NCBI GenBank assembly: GCA_023055425.1
Contig: JALGPY010000002.1
Span: 121,284,088-121,348,087 of the forward strand
Length of the DNA: 64,000 nucleotides
From: Linanthus parryae
Taxonomy: Eukaryota; Streptophyta; Magnoliopsida; Ericales; Polemoniaceae
Direction of reading: 5' to 3'
Program-made: the position numbers and the translations under genes
Shown here: one piece after another, positions 21,993 to 33,240 of the stretch
Layout of the letters: each line of letters opens with the position of its first letter
Numbering within the stretch: the stretch's first letter is position 1
Notes under the pieces: generated by a model
Told to the model about the DNA's origin: nothing
What the model saw: the letters and a program-made list of their open reading frames with translations, nothing else
Databases searched by the model: none

Positions 21993-22168
21993 ATGTGCGA
22001 AGACAATTTTCTTCGTGCGAAGAGTCTTCGTACGAAGACAAGTTGTCTTCGCACGAAGGTCTTCTCAAACAGATACTGCAACTTGTTATAAGAAGACAAA
22101 TTTTGAAGCTCAAAATTTTTCTAAGTAAAATGTCTTCCTACGAAGACAATTGTCTTCATACGAAGACA
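21993..22168. repeat. Internal palindrome array of Athila, diverged copy of the LTR array
   Basis: One half-unit and five units of the TCTTCG-NN-CGAAGA type, the last two altered (TCTTCCTACGAAGA, TCTTCATACGAAGA). The spacer also matches the LTR spacer (AGATACTGC, AGAAGACAA, TTTTTCTAAGTA, AATGTCTTC in the same order), so the whole block is a duplicate of LTR sequence placed between pol and env. Confidence 0.9.
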
Positions 22169-22872
22169 ATGCTGAATCGTGCCAAAAACATCCTTTTTGT
22201 CAAATTTTGGCGTATCCGATCGCGCCTTTGCTTTCCGAAGGATCTCCTCGACCTCGAGACTCCCTTTTTACCTTAAAACACTCCCAAAATCCGGGGAATA
22301 TTTTATTTGTCAATTTCACGCGTTCCAAGGCACGTTTTGCATTTCCGGATGCTTTTGGCCTCGTTTTACTTGCTAAAACATCCTTTTTGGCGTAACTTCC
22401 TCATCCGGACTCCGATTTGCGCGATCCACCTGTCTACAGAAAGCTCTCGACCACCCCCACACGTTGGCATTGTTCAATTCTCATTTCAGTCTGTCCTTCA
22501 AAATTTCACCTCGTAATCCGTGCCGGCGTGATAGCTTTCTCCGTTCACTAATCAAATTCTTGTGCAAATCAAGACGGGGAGTCCGGGAACATGATCTTCC
22601 CCAGGTGCGTGTGTTGAATAGATGCAGAAATGGCTTCTACCTTCAATTCCTTCACTTCGGATCCCGATACGCGTATTTAGCTGCAAATCTGGACTTTTTA
22701 CTCTGTTTCGCACGCGCGCATCAAGAAGGGGGATCCGAAATAGGCCTTTCACCTCGTATTCCTGCACATACTCATTGGAAATATTAGATCCACTCTCTCG
22801 CACCTCTCAATAAAGTCAAACTGAATAGAAATTACAAAACAGTATTAAAACCTATCCTAAAGCAATAAATAG

Positions 22873-22890
22873 GTTGGGTTGCCTCCCAAC
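22873..22890 (-). other. Conserved hairpin downstream of Athila pol
   Basis: A perfect 6-bp stem, GTTGGG-AGGCAA-CCCAAC on the minus strand, 54 bp after the pol stop. The same stem-loop (5-bp stem) follows the only frame of the element at 45020-51229, at 48361-48376. Confidence 0.65.
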
Positions 22891-22943
22891 AAGCGCTTTG
22901 TAATTTAAGGTCGACGGCCCGACCCAGTTACCTCAGAGATGTT

Positions 22944-25900
22944 TCAAGTTGCGGGAGTTGCATGAAGCCATTCAATGACTCCAATGAAATTCCCGTCCAC
23001 GTACGGTTTCGCTCTCTGACCATTCACCTTAAACCTGTTCCCATTTGCATCCTCTACCTCAAGAGATCCCCATGGATAAACTGCAGTAATCGTGTAGGGA
23101 CCACTCCACCTAGATTTCAGTTTCCCTGGAAACAGCTTTAGTCTTGCATTGAAGATCAATACTTTCTGTCCTACCTTGAAGTCTCTCGGGATGATGTGCC
23201 TGTCGTGCCATAGTTTTGTCCTCTCCTTATAGATTTTCGCACTTTCATACGCCATCAATCGAAATTCTTCAAGTTCAAGTAGCGCTTGCTTTCGTAGCTC
23301 ACCTGAGAGCTTAGCGTCCAAATTGATCTTCTTCAAAGCCCAGAATGCCTTGTGCTCAAGTTCCACCGGAAGATGACACGACTTCCCAAACACTAACTGG
23401 TAGGGAGACATGCCCAAAGGAGTCTTGTAAGCAGTCCTATACGCCCATAAGCTATCGTCTAAATGTAGAGACCAATCCTTGCGTCCCGGGTTGACTGTCT
23501 TCTCCAGAATTCCTTTTATCTCTCGGTTAGAAACTTCTGCTTGCCCATTCGACTGCGGATGATAGGCCAGTGATATCTTATGCGTCTTTACCCCATATTT
23601 GCTCAAGACATTGGCAAAGACTTTATTCACAAAATGCGATCCTTCATCACTGATTATGGCTCTGGGAGTTCCAAACCGTGTAAAAATGCTCTTTCGCACG
23701 AATCTCTCTACAGTAGCTCCATCGTTTTTGGGGCACGCCATTGCCTCTACCCACTTGGTCACATAATCCACAGCTAACAGTATATAAAGATTGCCAAGTG
23801 AAGACGGGAATGGTCCCATGAAATCGATGCCCCAGACATCAAAGGGCTCTACTTCCAACACGAAATTTTGAGGCATCTCGTTTCGGCTGGAGATATTGCC
23901 GGTTCTCTGACATCGATCACATTGCTGCACAAATAGATGAGCATCTTTATGTAAAGTAGGCCAGTAAAATCCACTTTGCAATACCTTTGCCACAGTACGC
24001 GCTTTGCCAAAATGTCCTCCGCAATTCAATTCGTGGCAGTGTCTAAGAATGTCCAAAGTGTCTGGCTCAGCTACGCATCTTCTCAACACATTGTCAGCTC
24101 CCAACCTAAACAAATAAGGGTCATCCCAGAAATAGTGTCGTGCATCTGCGAAAAATTTCTTTTTCTGATGGAACGTCATGTCTTTCGGGACAATTTTGAG
24201 CGCCTTGAAATTTGCCAAATCCGCAAACCAAGGCACAGCTGCTACCACTACCATAAGTTGTTCGTCTGGAAAGTCTTCTCTAATCGGCACATCTTCTTGT
24301 TTTTCGTTATCCAGTCGTGACAAATGGTCTGCAACAACGTTCTCTACACCCTTTTTGTCCTTTATCACTATGTCAAACTCTTGCATTAACAATACCCATC
24401 GGATCAATCTAGGCTTCGCATCCTTCTTAGCAAGAAGATATTTGAGGGCTGCATGGTCCGTGAAAATAGTCACCTGAGAACCCACAAGATATGGACGAAA
24501 CTTGTCCAATGCGAAGATAATAGCTAACATCTCTTTCTCCGTGGTGGCATAATTAACCTGTGCAGTGTTAAGAGTACGACTAGCATAGTAAATAACATGA
24601 GCTACCTTGTCTTTCCGCTGTCCCAGCACTGCTCCTACCGCGTAATCGCTGGCATCACACATAAGTTCGAACGGTAAGGTCCAGTCTGGAGTGGCTATAA
24701 TGGGAGAACTAATCAGCTTTTTCTTGAGCAAATCAAAAGCTGTCTTGCAGTCTTCATTGAAATCAAACACGGCATCTTTCTCAAGCAAACCAGATAAAGG
24801 CTTTGTGATTTTCGAAAAGTCCTCAATGAAGCGCCGATAGAAACCTGCATGTCCCAAGAAACTCCGTACCCCTTTGACAGACGTAGGGTAAGGAAGCTTC
24901 TCAATCACCTCAATCTTCGCCCGGTCTACCTCTAAACCTTTACTGGAGATCTTGTGCCCCAACACTATTCCCTCGGTCACCATGAAATGGCACTTCTCCC
25001 AGTTAAGCACTAGGTTGGTGTCAATACATCTGTCCAGTACCCGAGCTAGCTGCTGAAGACAGTCTTCGAACCCATCACCATAAAGCGAAAAATGATCCAT
25101 GAAGACTTCAAAATTTTGTTCCATCATGTCTGAGAAGATAGACATCATACACCTCTGAAACGTAGCTGGGGCATTGCATAGCCCAAAGGGCATGCGTCTG
25201 AATGCAAACGTCCCATATGGACAAGTAAATGTCGTCTTCTCCTGGTCAGCCGGCTCAATCGCTATCTGATTATACCCAGAATATCCATCCAAAAAGCAGT
25301 AGTGTGAATGGTGAGCTAGCCTATCAAGCATCTGGTCCACGAATGGGAGGGGAAAATGATCCTTCAAAGTGGCATCATTGAGTTTGCGGTAGTCCATGCA
25401 AACTCTCCACCCAGTAACGGTACGTGTGGCAATTTGATCACCTTTTTCCCCTTCCACCACAGTTATACCTCCCTTCTTGGGAACACATTGTACCGGGCTA
25501 GTCCACGTGCTGTCGGAAATCGGATAGATGATACCTGCTTCCAACCATTTAAACACCTCTTTCTTCACCACCTCCTGCATGTGAGGGTTGAGGCGGCGCT
25601 GAAATTGAACTACCGGCTTCTTGTCTTCCATGAGCCTGATCTTATGCTGGCAAACTGTGGGGCTGATCCCCTTAATATCTGCTATTGTCCATCCCATAGC
25701 TGCTTTCCTCTTCTGTAGTACCTCGAGAAGCTGCTCCTCCTGTTCCCTGTCCAAACATGCAGATACAATCACAGGTAAAGTATCATTAGATCCCAAGTAT
25801 AAATATTTCAAATGAACAGGTAAAGGCTTTAACTCTAAAACAGGAGCAGTAATAAGAGAAGGAGTAAGAATCTTCCTGCTTCCCTCATTAAAGAGGGGTA

Positions 25901-28436
25901 ATGGTGGGCGCCAATGAACATCTAAGGCTTGCTCTTTCTCGCTGGAATCAAATAGAGCAAGCTCCTCATATAGTTGCTCCAACAAAATATCGTCCTCCTC
26001 GTCCAGCGTGTATGCCTCCACCCCAAAGCACTGCTCGCTCACCGCGTATGCGGGAAACTTCATAGCCTCAAATACATTGAAGGCCACCTTCTCATCGTTG
26101 ATCTGCATAGTCAGCTCTCCATTGGCCACATCAATGATAGTTCTCCCAGTGGCCAGGAATGGACGGCCCAAAATAAGAGGAACATCATCGTCGGCCTCCA
26201 TGTCTAAGATCACAAAATCCGCTGGGAAGATGAGTCCTTCAACTCTCACTAATACATCCTCTAAAACACCCCTGGGGCGTTTTATTGTGCGATCAGCCAT
26301 CTGCAAGCACATCCTGGTAGGCTTAGGATCTCCCACACCAAGTTGCTCAAAAACCGATGTAGGCATCAAATTAATACTCGCACCAAGGTCACATAATGCC
26401 CTCCCATGAAATGCGTCTCCCAATGTAACAGGAATGATGAAACCGCCTGGATCTTTCATCTTCTTTGGTAGCGCTTTTTGCACAACGGCGCTACACTCCT
26501 CATTTAGAGTCACGGTTTCAAAGTCATCCATGCGCCTCCTATTAGAAAGGAGGTCCTTGAGAAATTTGGCATATTTCGGCATTTGTGAGATGGCCTCTGC
26601 AAAAGGGATATTAATGTGCAGTTTCCTGAAGATATCCACAAACTTCTTGAAATGCTTGGCATCCTCTTGGCTCTTCAATCTTTGCGGGTATGGCACTCGC
26701 ACACTGTATTCCTCCCTAGGCTTCTGTTTCTCATCCGACTTCCTCACCGTGTCCTTTGATTGGGGACTCACGGTAGGCACGGGAATCTCTTCATCCAGAG
26801 CTTTCTCAGTGGCCTTAGTCGCCTCAGCTCGCGCGTGGCTAGGATATGGGGGGTCCTCAGTAGTGATGCCACTGCGAGTTGTGATGGCATTTAGCTGCTC
26901 GTTAGGAGTGATGGTATTTGCTGGAAGCATGCCTGGTGGAAGCTTGACATTTTGATTGGCGATCTGCCCAATCTGAGTCTCATGGCTTTTTATTGTTGCT
27001 TGTATTGAGACAATCGCGCTCTCCATCCTGTCGTGATTGGCTAGGAGCTTTCTCAATAGAGCATTTGTCTCTTGCTCTTCTTTTTGTGGAGCCTGCTGCT
27101 GTGGAGCTTGCCTCGCTTGATATGGAACATTGGGTCTCTGTCCGGGTGCATATAATCCACTGTTTGGATTGGCATAGCTGAAGTTGGGATGATTACGATT
27201 GTTGGGATGATAGGTGTTAGGCCATTGCTGCTGTCGCATAAAATTCACATCTTCAACACTGTTATCATATCCCTGGCTTTCATCTGCTAGTAATTCACCC
27301 ATGGGCTTCTGAGTTGGAGGGTGCATACCGTGAAATGCTGAAGTCATGGATTCCAAACTTTGTTCCATCGATTCAATCTTGTTGACTAAGGATGTATCCC
27401 CCGGTTTGGAGTACCTACGCGTTTCAGATCGTGTAGTCTCTCTCTTTGACGCGTTGTTCAGCAAATCTTGAGCTCGCTGTGCTCCAAGTCCCATAAAATT
27501 ACCTCCAGCTAGCATATCTAACTGGTCAGCTGTCTCCTTGTCTAATGCAGTGTAGAAATAATGGAAGAGCTTGTGCCATGGCTCTCCATGATTCGGACAT
27601 CTACGGAGAATTTGGCTGAACTTCCTCCATGCATCTCCCAAAGAGCTGTCTTCATCCTGAGTGAACTTTGCAATCTCTGCCATCTGCTGCGCGACTCTGG
27701 ATGGTGGCAAATACTTCCTCAGAAACTCATGACAACAATCTGCCCATGTCACTATGCTACCAGCTGGCAGTTCCATAAGCCACTTCTTGGCTTTTCCAGA
27801 TAAGGAGAATGGAAATAGTAAAAGCTTAACTGTTTCATCTGGAACTCGCTGATCGTGCAGGGTTGATGTGATTTGCTCAAATACCAGCAGATGGTGATTG
27901 GGGTCATCTCCTGGAGCTCCGTTGAATGCGCACTCATCACGAACCATGTTGATCATATGTTGGCGCAACTCGAAGTGTTGGGCATTGATCTGTGGCCTGA
28001 CAATGGTAGGCTGATAACATGCTGGAGTAGTCCTGAAATAATCCACCATCGGGCGTTCTTCATTCTCAGCATTGTTCTGCCTGTTGTTTTCCCCATTATT
28101 ACCATTGTTATTCCCACCGATGTTCGCTACTTGTGCCCCCACACCATGACGTGGTTGTGGATTTGGGGGGACCATGCGATCCATCCTTGCCTGCATCTCA
28201 GCCATTTGAGCTCTCACCTCCTCAGCTTCTGCGGCTCTTTGTGCAGCCTCCTCTACAGCTGCAGCTCTAGCTGCTTCCGCATCCTGCATCCCTTTGCGGA
28301 TCCTCTCAAACTCAGCTCTCGTTTCTTCATCCATAACTACTGAGCTTGAATTCCTCTTGTCTCTACGCTGTGCTTTTAATAAGGATTCCGGGTCTTCAAA
28401 CGTTGGATACAAAGGCTCGTCACGAGAACGGGTCAT
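22944..28436 (-). CDS. gag-pol: Athila gag-pol polyprotein (1830 aa, uninterrupted)
   Basis: Starts at ATG 28436 ([20 protein letters not shown]), 137 bp after the 5' LTR. Gag domain about residues 130-340 (LPFSL-type [20 protein letters not shown]). Protease with [15 protein letters not shown] (Asp about 683; DLGAS is usual in Athila). RT about 960-1160 with [14 protein letters not shown] and [13 protein letters not shown], but the catalytic box reads [10 protein letters not shown]: His at residue 1115 (plus 25092-25094) replaces the second Asp. RNase H about 1258-1380 ([15 protein letters not shown]). Integrase zinc motif about 1466-1510 (HCHELN...CDRC), then core Asp about 1537, Asp about 1597 and Glu about 1634. 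The frame is complete, so gag, protease and integrase look usable while reverse transcription is probably lost. Confidence 0.96.
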   Translation of the reverse strand: MTRSRDEPLYPTFEDPESLLKAQRRDKRNSSSVVMDEETRAEFERIRKGMQDAEAARAAAVEEAAQRAAEAEEVRAQMAEMQARMDRMVPPNPQPRHGVGAQVANIGGNNNGNNGENNRQNNAENEERPMVDYFRTTPACYQPTIVRPQINAQHFELRQHMINMVRDECAFNGAPGDDPNHHLLVFEQITSTLHDQRVPDETVKLLLFPFSLSGKAKKWLMELPAGSIVTWADCCHEFLRKYLPPSRVAQQMAEIAKFTQDEDSSLGDAWRKFSQILRRCPNHGEPWHKLFHYFYTALDKETADQLDMLAGGNFMGLGAQRAQDLLNNASKRETTRSETRRYSKPGDTSLVNKIESMEQSLESMTSAFHGMHPPTQKPMGELLADESQGYDNSVEDVNFMRQQQWPNTYHPNNRNHPNFSYANPNSGLYAPGQRPNVPYQARQAPQQQAPQKEEQETNALLRKLLANHDRMESAIVSIQATIKSHETQIGQIANQNVKLPPGMLPANTITPNEQLNAITTRSGITTEDPPYPSHARAEATKATEKALDEEIPVPTVSPQSKDTVRKSDEKQKPREEYSVRVPYPQRLKSQEDAKHFKKFVDIFRKLHINIPFAEAISQMPKYAKFLKDLLSNRRRMDDFETVTLNEECSAVVQKALPKKMKDPGGFIIPVTLGDAFHGRALCDLGASINLMPTSVFEQLGVGDPKPTRMCLQMADRTIKRPRGVLEDVLVRVEGLIFPADFVILDMEADDDVPLILGRPFLATGRTIIDVANGELTMQINDEKVAFNVFEAMKFPAYAVSEQCFGVEAYTLDEEDDILLEQLYEELALFDSSEKEQALDVHWRPPLPLFNEGSRKILTPSLITAPVLELKPLPVHLKYLYLGSNDTLPVIVSACLDREQEEQLLEVLQKRKAAMGWTIADIKGISPTVCQHKIRLMEDKKPVVQFQRRLNPHMQEVVKKEVFKWLEAGIIYPISDSTWTSPVQCVPKKGGITVVEGEKGDQIATRTVTGWRVCMDYRKLNDATLKDHFPLPFVDQMLDRLAHHSHYCFLDGYSGYNQIAIEPADQEKTTFTCPYGTFAFRRMPFGLCNAPATFQRCMMSIFSDMMEQNFEVFMDHFSLYGDGFEDCLQQLARVLDRCIDTNLVLNWEKCHFMVTEGIVLGHKISSKGLEVDRAKIEVIEKLPYPTSVKGVRSFLGHAGFYRRFIEDFSKITKPLSGLLEKDAVFDFNEDCKTAFDLLKKKLISSPIIATPDWTLPFELMCDASDYAVGAVLGQRKDKVAHVIYYASRTLNTAQVNYATTEKEMLAIIFALDKFRPYLVGSQVTIFTDHAALKYLLAKKDAKPRLIRWVLLMQEFDIVIKDKKGVENVVADHLSRLDNEKQEDVPIREDFPDEQLMVVVAAVPWFADLANFKALKIVPKDMTFHQKKKFFADARHYFWDDPYLFRLGADNVLRRCVAEPDTLDILRHCHELNCGGHFGKARTVAKVLQSGFYWPTLHKDAHLFVQQCDRCQRTGNISSRNEMPQNFVLEVEPFDVWGIDFMGPFPSSLGNLYILLAVDYVTKWVEAMACPKNDGATVERFVRKSIFTRFGTPRAIISDEGSHFVNKVFANVLSKYGVKTHKISLAYHPQSNGQAEVSNREIKGILEKTVNPGRKDWSLHLDDSLWAYRTAYKTPLGMSPYQLVFGKSCHLPVELEHKAFWALKKINLDAKLSGELRKQALLELEEFRLMAYESAKIYKERTKLWHDRHIIPRDFKVGQKVLIFNARLKLFPGKLKSRWSGPYTITAVYPWGSLEVEDANGNRFKVNGQRAKPYVDGNFIGVIEWLHATPAT

Positions 28437-28548
28437 GCACCGTGTAAATCAACCTGAAATCACGAAACACGCAAAACGTAGGTGAGTAACGGATATAAAC
28501 AATAAATTAAAATCCCTAAGGCTAGGAATTATAACTAATTTAGCCGAA

Positions 28549-28567
28549 GTCCCCGGCAACGGCGCCA
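28549..28567 (-). other. Athila primer-binding site
   Basis: On the minus strand TGGCGCCGTTGCCGGGGAC, six bases after the 5' LTR end. This is the standard Athila PBS, usually assigned to tRNA-Asp. Confidence 0.9.
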
Positions 28568-28573
28568 AAAACT

Positions 28574-30104
28574 TGACACGTTCCAACTACAAGTGCACAG
28601 CCGTCGTGTGTAGTAATAAACCAGAAATCCGGGTTGTCGAACCCAAGGGACTTTGTTTAAATTAATTACTATTCTAAACCTTATGTGGGCAAGTCGCAAG
28701 TTGTGTTTTTATCTAATTCTAAGAAAATAAATGCAATATTCTCAATTAAACAAGTGAAGTAATTCACGATTAATAAAGAATGATTAATTGGAGGTTTTTA
28801 TCAATAAGGGAAAAGCACCGGGAATTCTCTAGGTTCACTAGGTTGTTCTAAATTTATGTTTTGATTTGTAAAACAACCACGTATTATTCACTATTAATCA
28901 AGCAAGGTTGAACTTACCGAGTTACCAAGCAAATCCACTATACTTAAACTAAACTAAACCGAGTTACCAAGCCTAATTTAGGTTTAAGCACGCATTAATA
29001 CCATAATTCTACTTTAACGATCCTAGTTAACGATGCCGAGTTACCAAACATTGATACGACTAGGTGGATTATTCAATTTACCGACTAGTTGTCACGGAGT
29101 TACCGCGTGAAACTAATTGATTCTATCTCTACGTTAGCTACTCGCAAAGATAATAAGATTAAGAACGCAAATAATCCATAATAGTGAATAAACACGTGAG
29201 ATTAAGCTAAAGCATGCATTACAATCATCAAAACATCAACTTTAGATCAAACCCTAGCTACACCAAACGAGAATTCCCAGCAAAAAGTGTTTAGCTACTC
29301 ATATTCATAATCAAAACGACGATTATAATGAGTTTAAACATAAAAATCAAGAAAAACGAGAGTTTAGAATCCAAACGAATGATCCAAAAGCTCCTAAGCT
29401 CTCTCCAAGGCTTCTTGATCTCCCAAGATGTCTCTAATCTCCAAAAACTACTGAAAAAGTCGACCTAAAAGCCTTAAATACGTTCCCATAATAATATTAC
29501 AAAGTTTGGATATAATACGAAAAAGCCCCAAAAAAACTGCTCTGTCCCACGATCTCTTCGCACGAAGACAGTTGTCTTCGCACGAAGAGTCTTCGTACGA
29601 AGACTTCTGCCTCTTCGTGCGAAGGTCTTATTATGTAGATACTGCGAGTGTGTTTGAGAAGACAATTTTGCAAGGCTGAATTTTGGCTAAGTATAATGTC
29701 TTCGCACGAAGACAAATGTCTTCGCACGAAGACTTCTTGTTCCAGCCCTCTTTTTGCCTCCTTTGACTTTTCTCTTCTGTTTGACTTTCCTTTGACTTTC
29801 CTTTGACTTTCTCCTTCCTTTTGACTTGCCTTTGAGTTCCTTGTTTCCGAAGTTCGCTTCCAAATCCCGCACGATCCTCCAAGCCCTGTTTTCCTGCGAA
29901 TCACAACACGAAAACACAACCCGCGATCATATCACAATAAAAGCTCAAAAATCTAAAGAAACGCCCGGATTTAACAAGTATTGCACATGAACTCACATAA
30001 TCACATTTACGCTTAATTCACTCAAAAGACGACAAATTCTCCATTATAAGCACGCAAAACGTAGAAATAAAAGGCATAAAATAACTCCGAAAACGGAGTT
30101 ATCA
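28574..30104 (-). repeat. Athila 5' LTR (1531 bp)
   Basis: Same length and nearly the same sequence as 16106-17636. It contains the identical palindrome array (29554-29734) and W-box-like cluster. Confidence 0.97.
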
Positions 30105-30109
30105 GCGAG
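30105..30109. repeat. Target-site duplication GCGAG, right copy
   Basis: Matches 16101-16105 on the other side of the Athila element. Confidence 0.96.
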
Positions 30110-30515
30110 GCCGGATTAGGTACCAAATTTGGAGGTTGAGGAGTATGAGTAGCAAGAGGCAACATTTGAGCCGTTGGCCCCTGATTGAGGGTAGCTACGT
30201 AGTTGCCGGTGGAGTTTGCAGGTTAGGATTGGGTGGTGTAGTTGACACTCCCAACCCTTGAGTGGTGGAGGCTCCTCCTCCCTGAGAGACGGTGGTGGCT
30301 GGTGTGGGGTTTGGAGCGAGAGTCCCCAGGACAGCCATTATCCGTTCTAGCTGTGCAAATTGAGCCTTGAGAGCCTTCGCCTGATTCTGGATGGTGGCGT
30401 CCAAGGCCTCTAGCGTCGGAGCTTCATCGGTGGCTGTAGGAGTACGGCGGGTCTCCTCTCCCGAGGTGGTCTCCGTGGAAGGCGATCTATTACTTACATC
30501 ATCCTCATGAGACAT
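30110..30515 (-). pseudogene. gag: Tat gag, N-terminal part
   Basis: The likely start is ATG 30515 (MSHEDDVSNRSPSTET), 40 bp after the 5' LTR. It is rich in Ser/Thr/Pro with a short helical segment LEALDATIQNQAKALKAQFAQLERIM. The frame hits TAG at 30195-30197. The neighbouring frame continues as a Pro/Asn-rich gag-like stretch up to the Athila insertion, so a one-base shift near 30200-30215 broke it. The remaining gag is at 13903-16100. Confidence 0.8.
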
Positions 30516-30533
30516 GGTTGCTTGCAATGGTAA

Positions 30534-30552
30534 GTTCACGTCAGGTTCACCA
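30534..30552 (-). other. Tat primer-binding site (candidate)
   Basis: On the minus strand TGGTGAACCTGACGTGAAC, three bases after the 5' LTR end. Position fits a PBS; I cannot assign the tRNA. Confidence 0.55.
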
Positions 30553-30555
30553 AAA

Positions 30556-31183
30556 TGTGTACAAGAGAATCCGGCAGAGAGAACTCTGTGTACACCAAGG
30601 GCAGAGAATAGAAAATGGCACAGGAATTGTTGGTTTGTGAGTAGGGAGAGAGTAAGGCAGTAGTACTGTGTGAGAGAGAGACATGATTCTGGCAGAGCTT
30701 TCGCGTATCTCGGGTCGTTCTCCCTTGTATGGAAGGGTTAACGTCCTATATATATAACGGAGAATGTGACCGTTTCAGTGTGGTTAATGCGCCCATCAAT
30801 GGCGGCTTAATTAGCTTAACCACAACGGCACGTTCGTCCGCGTATATAGGGACCGTTACAGTACGTTATCCGCGTATACCGAAACCGTTATGGGGTTGAC
30901 CGGGTTGACCGGGTTGACCGGGTTTATGGAGCTCGTGCCATAAATCTCTCAAAAGCAGTTACTAAAGGTCGCGCGCCAGCTTGGCTCGCACGCGACAGGA
31001 CTTACTCTAGCCTCCAGACCACTAAGTCCCTACAAGTCCCGTGCAGTGGTATGCGAGGGCCCTGTCTCGCAGCCCCCACGTGGATCAGCGCGGCTGGTGA
31101 TCCAATGTGTGTGGAGCACATTATGGTGTGCTGGATGATTGCCACGTGGCTAAGATCTTCTTGTCCAGAAAGCACTATCTACA
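30556..31183 (-). repeat. Tat 5' LTR (628 bp)
   Basis: Pairs with 2316-2948 with about 2-3 percent substitutions and a few short indels in the TATA and TTGACCGGG stretches. It ends ACTATCTACA before the TCAAG duplication. Confidence 0.95.
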
Positions 31184-31188
31184 TCAAG
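31184..31188. repeat. Target-site duplication TCAAG, right copy
   Basis: Matches 2311-2315 on the other side of the Tat element. Confidence 0.95.
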
Positions 31189-33240
31189 CTTATAAACATG
31201 ATTTGAAAACTTATCACTTTGAAAATCAGGAGGTTGAGTAACATATGCATCTTCTTGCAGATAACCGTTTAGTAATGCACATTTAACATCCATTTGAAAA
31301 AGTTTGATGTTATTATGTGATGCAAAAGAAAGTAACATTCTTATTGCTTCCAACTTGGCTACATGAGCAAAAGTCTCTTCATAGTCTATACTTTCTTCCT
31401 GGTTGCAGCCTTGAGCTACTAGTCTTGCCTTATTTCTGATAACCTTACCATTTTCATCCAACTTGTTTCTGAACACCCATCTTTTCCAATTACATATTGA
31501 TATTTGGGAGGAGGAACTAGATTCCATACCTTTTTCATCTCAAATTCATTCACATTCTTAGGTTCTACAAGAGATACAAAAACATTCTAATGATCCAGTC
31601 GGCTTATTGTAGTGCTTCCTTCACATTCTTAGGTTCTGCAAGAGACACAAAAGCATTAAAAGCACACAAGTTCTTTAACTGAGATCTTGTTTGTGTACCA
31701 GTGGATCGATTAGAAATGATGTTTTCTATGGGATGAGGTGACAGATATTTGAACTTCTTTCTTTCTGTTCAGGGTTCTGGTTATCCACGAATCTTTTCAA
31801 GGTCTTGAGAACGTGAAGTAGTGGCATGATCACTCTGTATAGGTCCTGATTCAAGGCTTTGAGAGCCACTTTCAAGACTTTGAAAATTTCTTCTGTTATC
31901 CTACATGTTAGTCTTAGAACCATTCTCTGGATCTGCTTCATCCTTTGACTCATGCTTGTTCAAATTAAGTCCGCAAAACCTTCACTCAAAGAAACATCAT
32001 TGCTTTCATCGAAAATAACATGCATGCTTTCCTCAACAAGCTTGGTTATCTTATTGTAAACTCTGTAGGCTTTTCTAGTTAAAGAATACCCAAGGAAAAT
32101 ACATTCATTACTCATGGCATCAAACTTTCCAAGATTATCCTTACCAGTATTGTGAAAAAACAAGTACAACCAAAAGGTTTGAAATAAGAGACATTTGGCT
32201 TTCTTCCTTTGAAAAGTTCATAAGGAGTCTTCTTCAAAATAAGTCTAATCAGGCATCTGTTCAAAATGTAATTTGCAGTATTAACAGCCTTTATCCAAAA
32301 AGACTTTGACAACTTGTTTTCCAAAAGCATTGTCTTAGACATATCCCCAAGAGTCATGTTCTTCCTTTCAAGTACACCATTTTGTTGAGGAGTTCTAGGA
32401 GCAGAAAAGTTGTGTGAAATATCATACTTAGCACATAATAAGTTAGACTCAAGTTGATCAAATTCTCTGTCATGATCACTCCTTATTGAAGTAATATGCA
32501 GGTTTTTCAAAGTTTGCTACTCCCTACACATATTTCAAAATCCAGAAAGTGCCTCAGACTTGTCTCTTAAAAACATAACCCAAGTAAATATAGAGAAATC
32601 ATCTACAATAACCAGTATGTACTTCTTACCCTTTAGAGTTGGAACTCTCATAGGACCACACATATCCATATGAAGCAGTTAAATAGGTTTGGTTGTACTT
32701 ACAAAGTTCTTAGGCTTGAATGAGCTCCTTGTCAGTTTTCCTTGAGTACAAGCCTTGCATACCTCTTCATCCTCTAACTTGATGGATGGTAGTCCTTTGA
32801 CCAGGTCTTTAGATAATAGTTTTTTCAATGTATGTAAGTTGTTGTGTCCAAGATTTCTGTGCCGAAACTTTGAATCTTCTTTCAAAGCCCTGAGACATTT
32901 CAGACTTTCTCCTGCAACTTTTTTAGTATTCAAAGAGTAAACATTGTTTGACCTTGGAGGAGTGAAAATGCAATTGCCAGGTTTTTCATCTTGCACCACA
33001 CATTTCTCCTTGTCAAAGATAACCTTATTACCTTTATCACAGAGTTGATATACACTTAGCAGGTTCAACTTTACACCATCTACAACATAAATATCTGAAA
33101 TAGAATTTTCAAAACCAATAAAAACTTTGCCAATTCTTATGATGTTTCATTTTCCTTTGTCACCAAGTGTGATTCTCCCTCCTGACTGTTCTATCATTTC
33201 AGTGAATAAAGAACCTTTGCCACTCATGTGCCTGGAGTAA
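31189..33240 (-). pseudogene. pol: SIRE Copia pol, first part: protease, integrase, RT N-terminus
   Basis: In sense order: a protease remnant WIMDDGYSRHMSG (near 33250-33210, DDG instead of DSG); GAG-pre-integrase HRNLGHNNLHTLKKLL with CKACTQGK (32870-32740); integrase core with SDHDREF and PQQNGVLERKN (32480-32350); a GKFDAMSNECIFLGYS block (32130-32080); a Ser/Gln-rich linker with FQSLESGSQSLESG (about 31890-31845) coded by the TTTCAAAGCC palindrome words; then RT KARLVAQGCNQEESIDYEETFAHVAKLEAIRMLL and FQMDVKCALLNGYL (31440-31240). Many frameshifts and stops. RT continues at 2310. Confidence 0.9.

Larger units (their letters stand above)
21259..22943. other. Athila spacer between pol and env-like frame
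   Basis: No supported gene. It holds the internal palindrome array (21993-22168), a PPT-like word (CCACCCCCACACG on plus, about 22451-22463) and a conserved hairpin just after pol (22873-22890). Confidence 0.75.
16106..30104 (-). mobile_element. Athila retrotransposon, young and nearly intact (14.0 kb)
   Basis: Minus-strand element with 1531-bp LTRs that differ at about three positions (for example G/A near 16121, A/G near 16403, T/C near 17592). In sense order: 5' LTR 30104-28574, Athila-type PBS, intact gag-pol, non-coding stretch with a palindrome array, intact env-like frame, non-coding 2.3 kb, PPT, and 3' LTR 17636-16106. Low LTR divergence and perfect 5-bp duplications mark a recent insertion. 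One catalytic residue of reverse transcriptase is changed, so the copy probably cannot move without help. Confidence 0.96.
2316..31183 (-). mobile_element. Tat-lineage Ty3/gypsy retrotransposon (interrupted by Athila 16106-30104)
   Basis: Minus-strand element with 5' LTR at 30556-31183, gag at 30515-30110 plus 16105-13903, pol at 13890-10192, a long 3' region, and 3' LTR at 2316-2948. Tat is indicated by two RNase H domains, a DGG-type protease, a long non-coding stretch after pol with tandem repeats, and an antisense extra gene, all described for the Tat/Retand/Grande group. The two LTRs differ at roughly 15 substitutions plus small indels in about 630 bp by eye. Gag and pol carry several frameshifts and stops, so it is not autonomous now. 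Confidence 0.93.

Noticed and set aside
26434..26955. Plus-strand frames of 120-173 codons between 23580 and 28485
   Set aside because: They are antisense to the intact Athila gag-pol and show no independent features.
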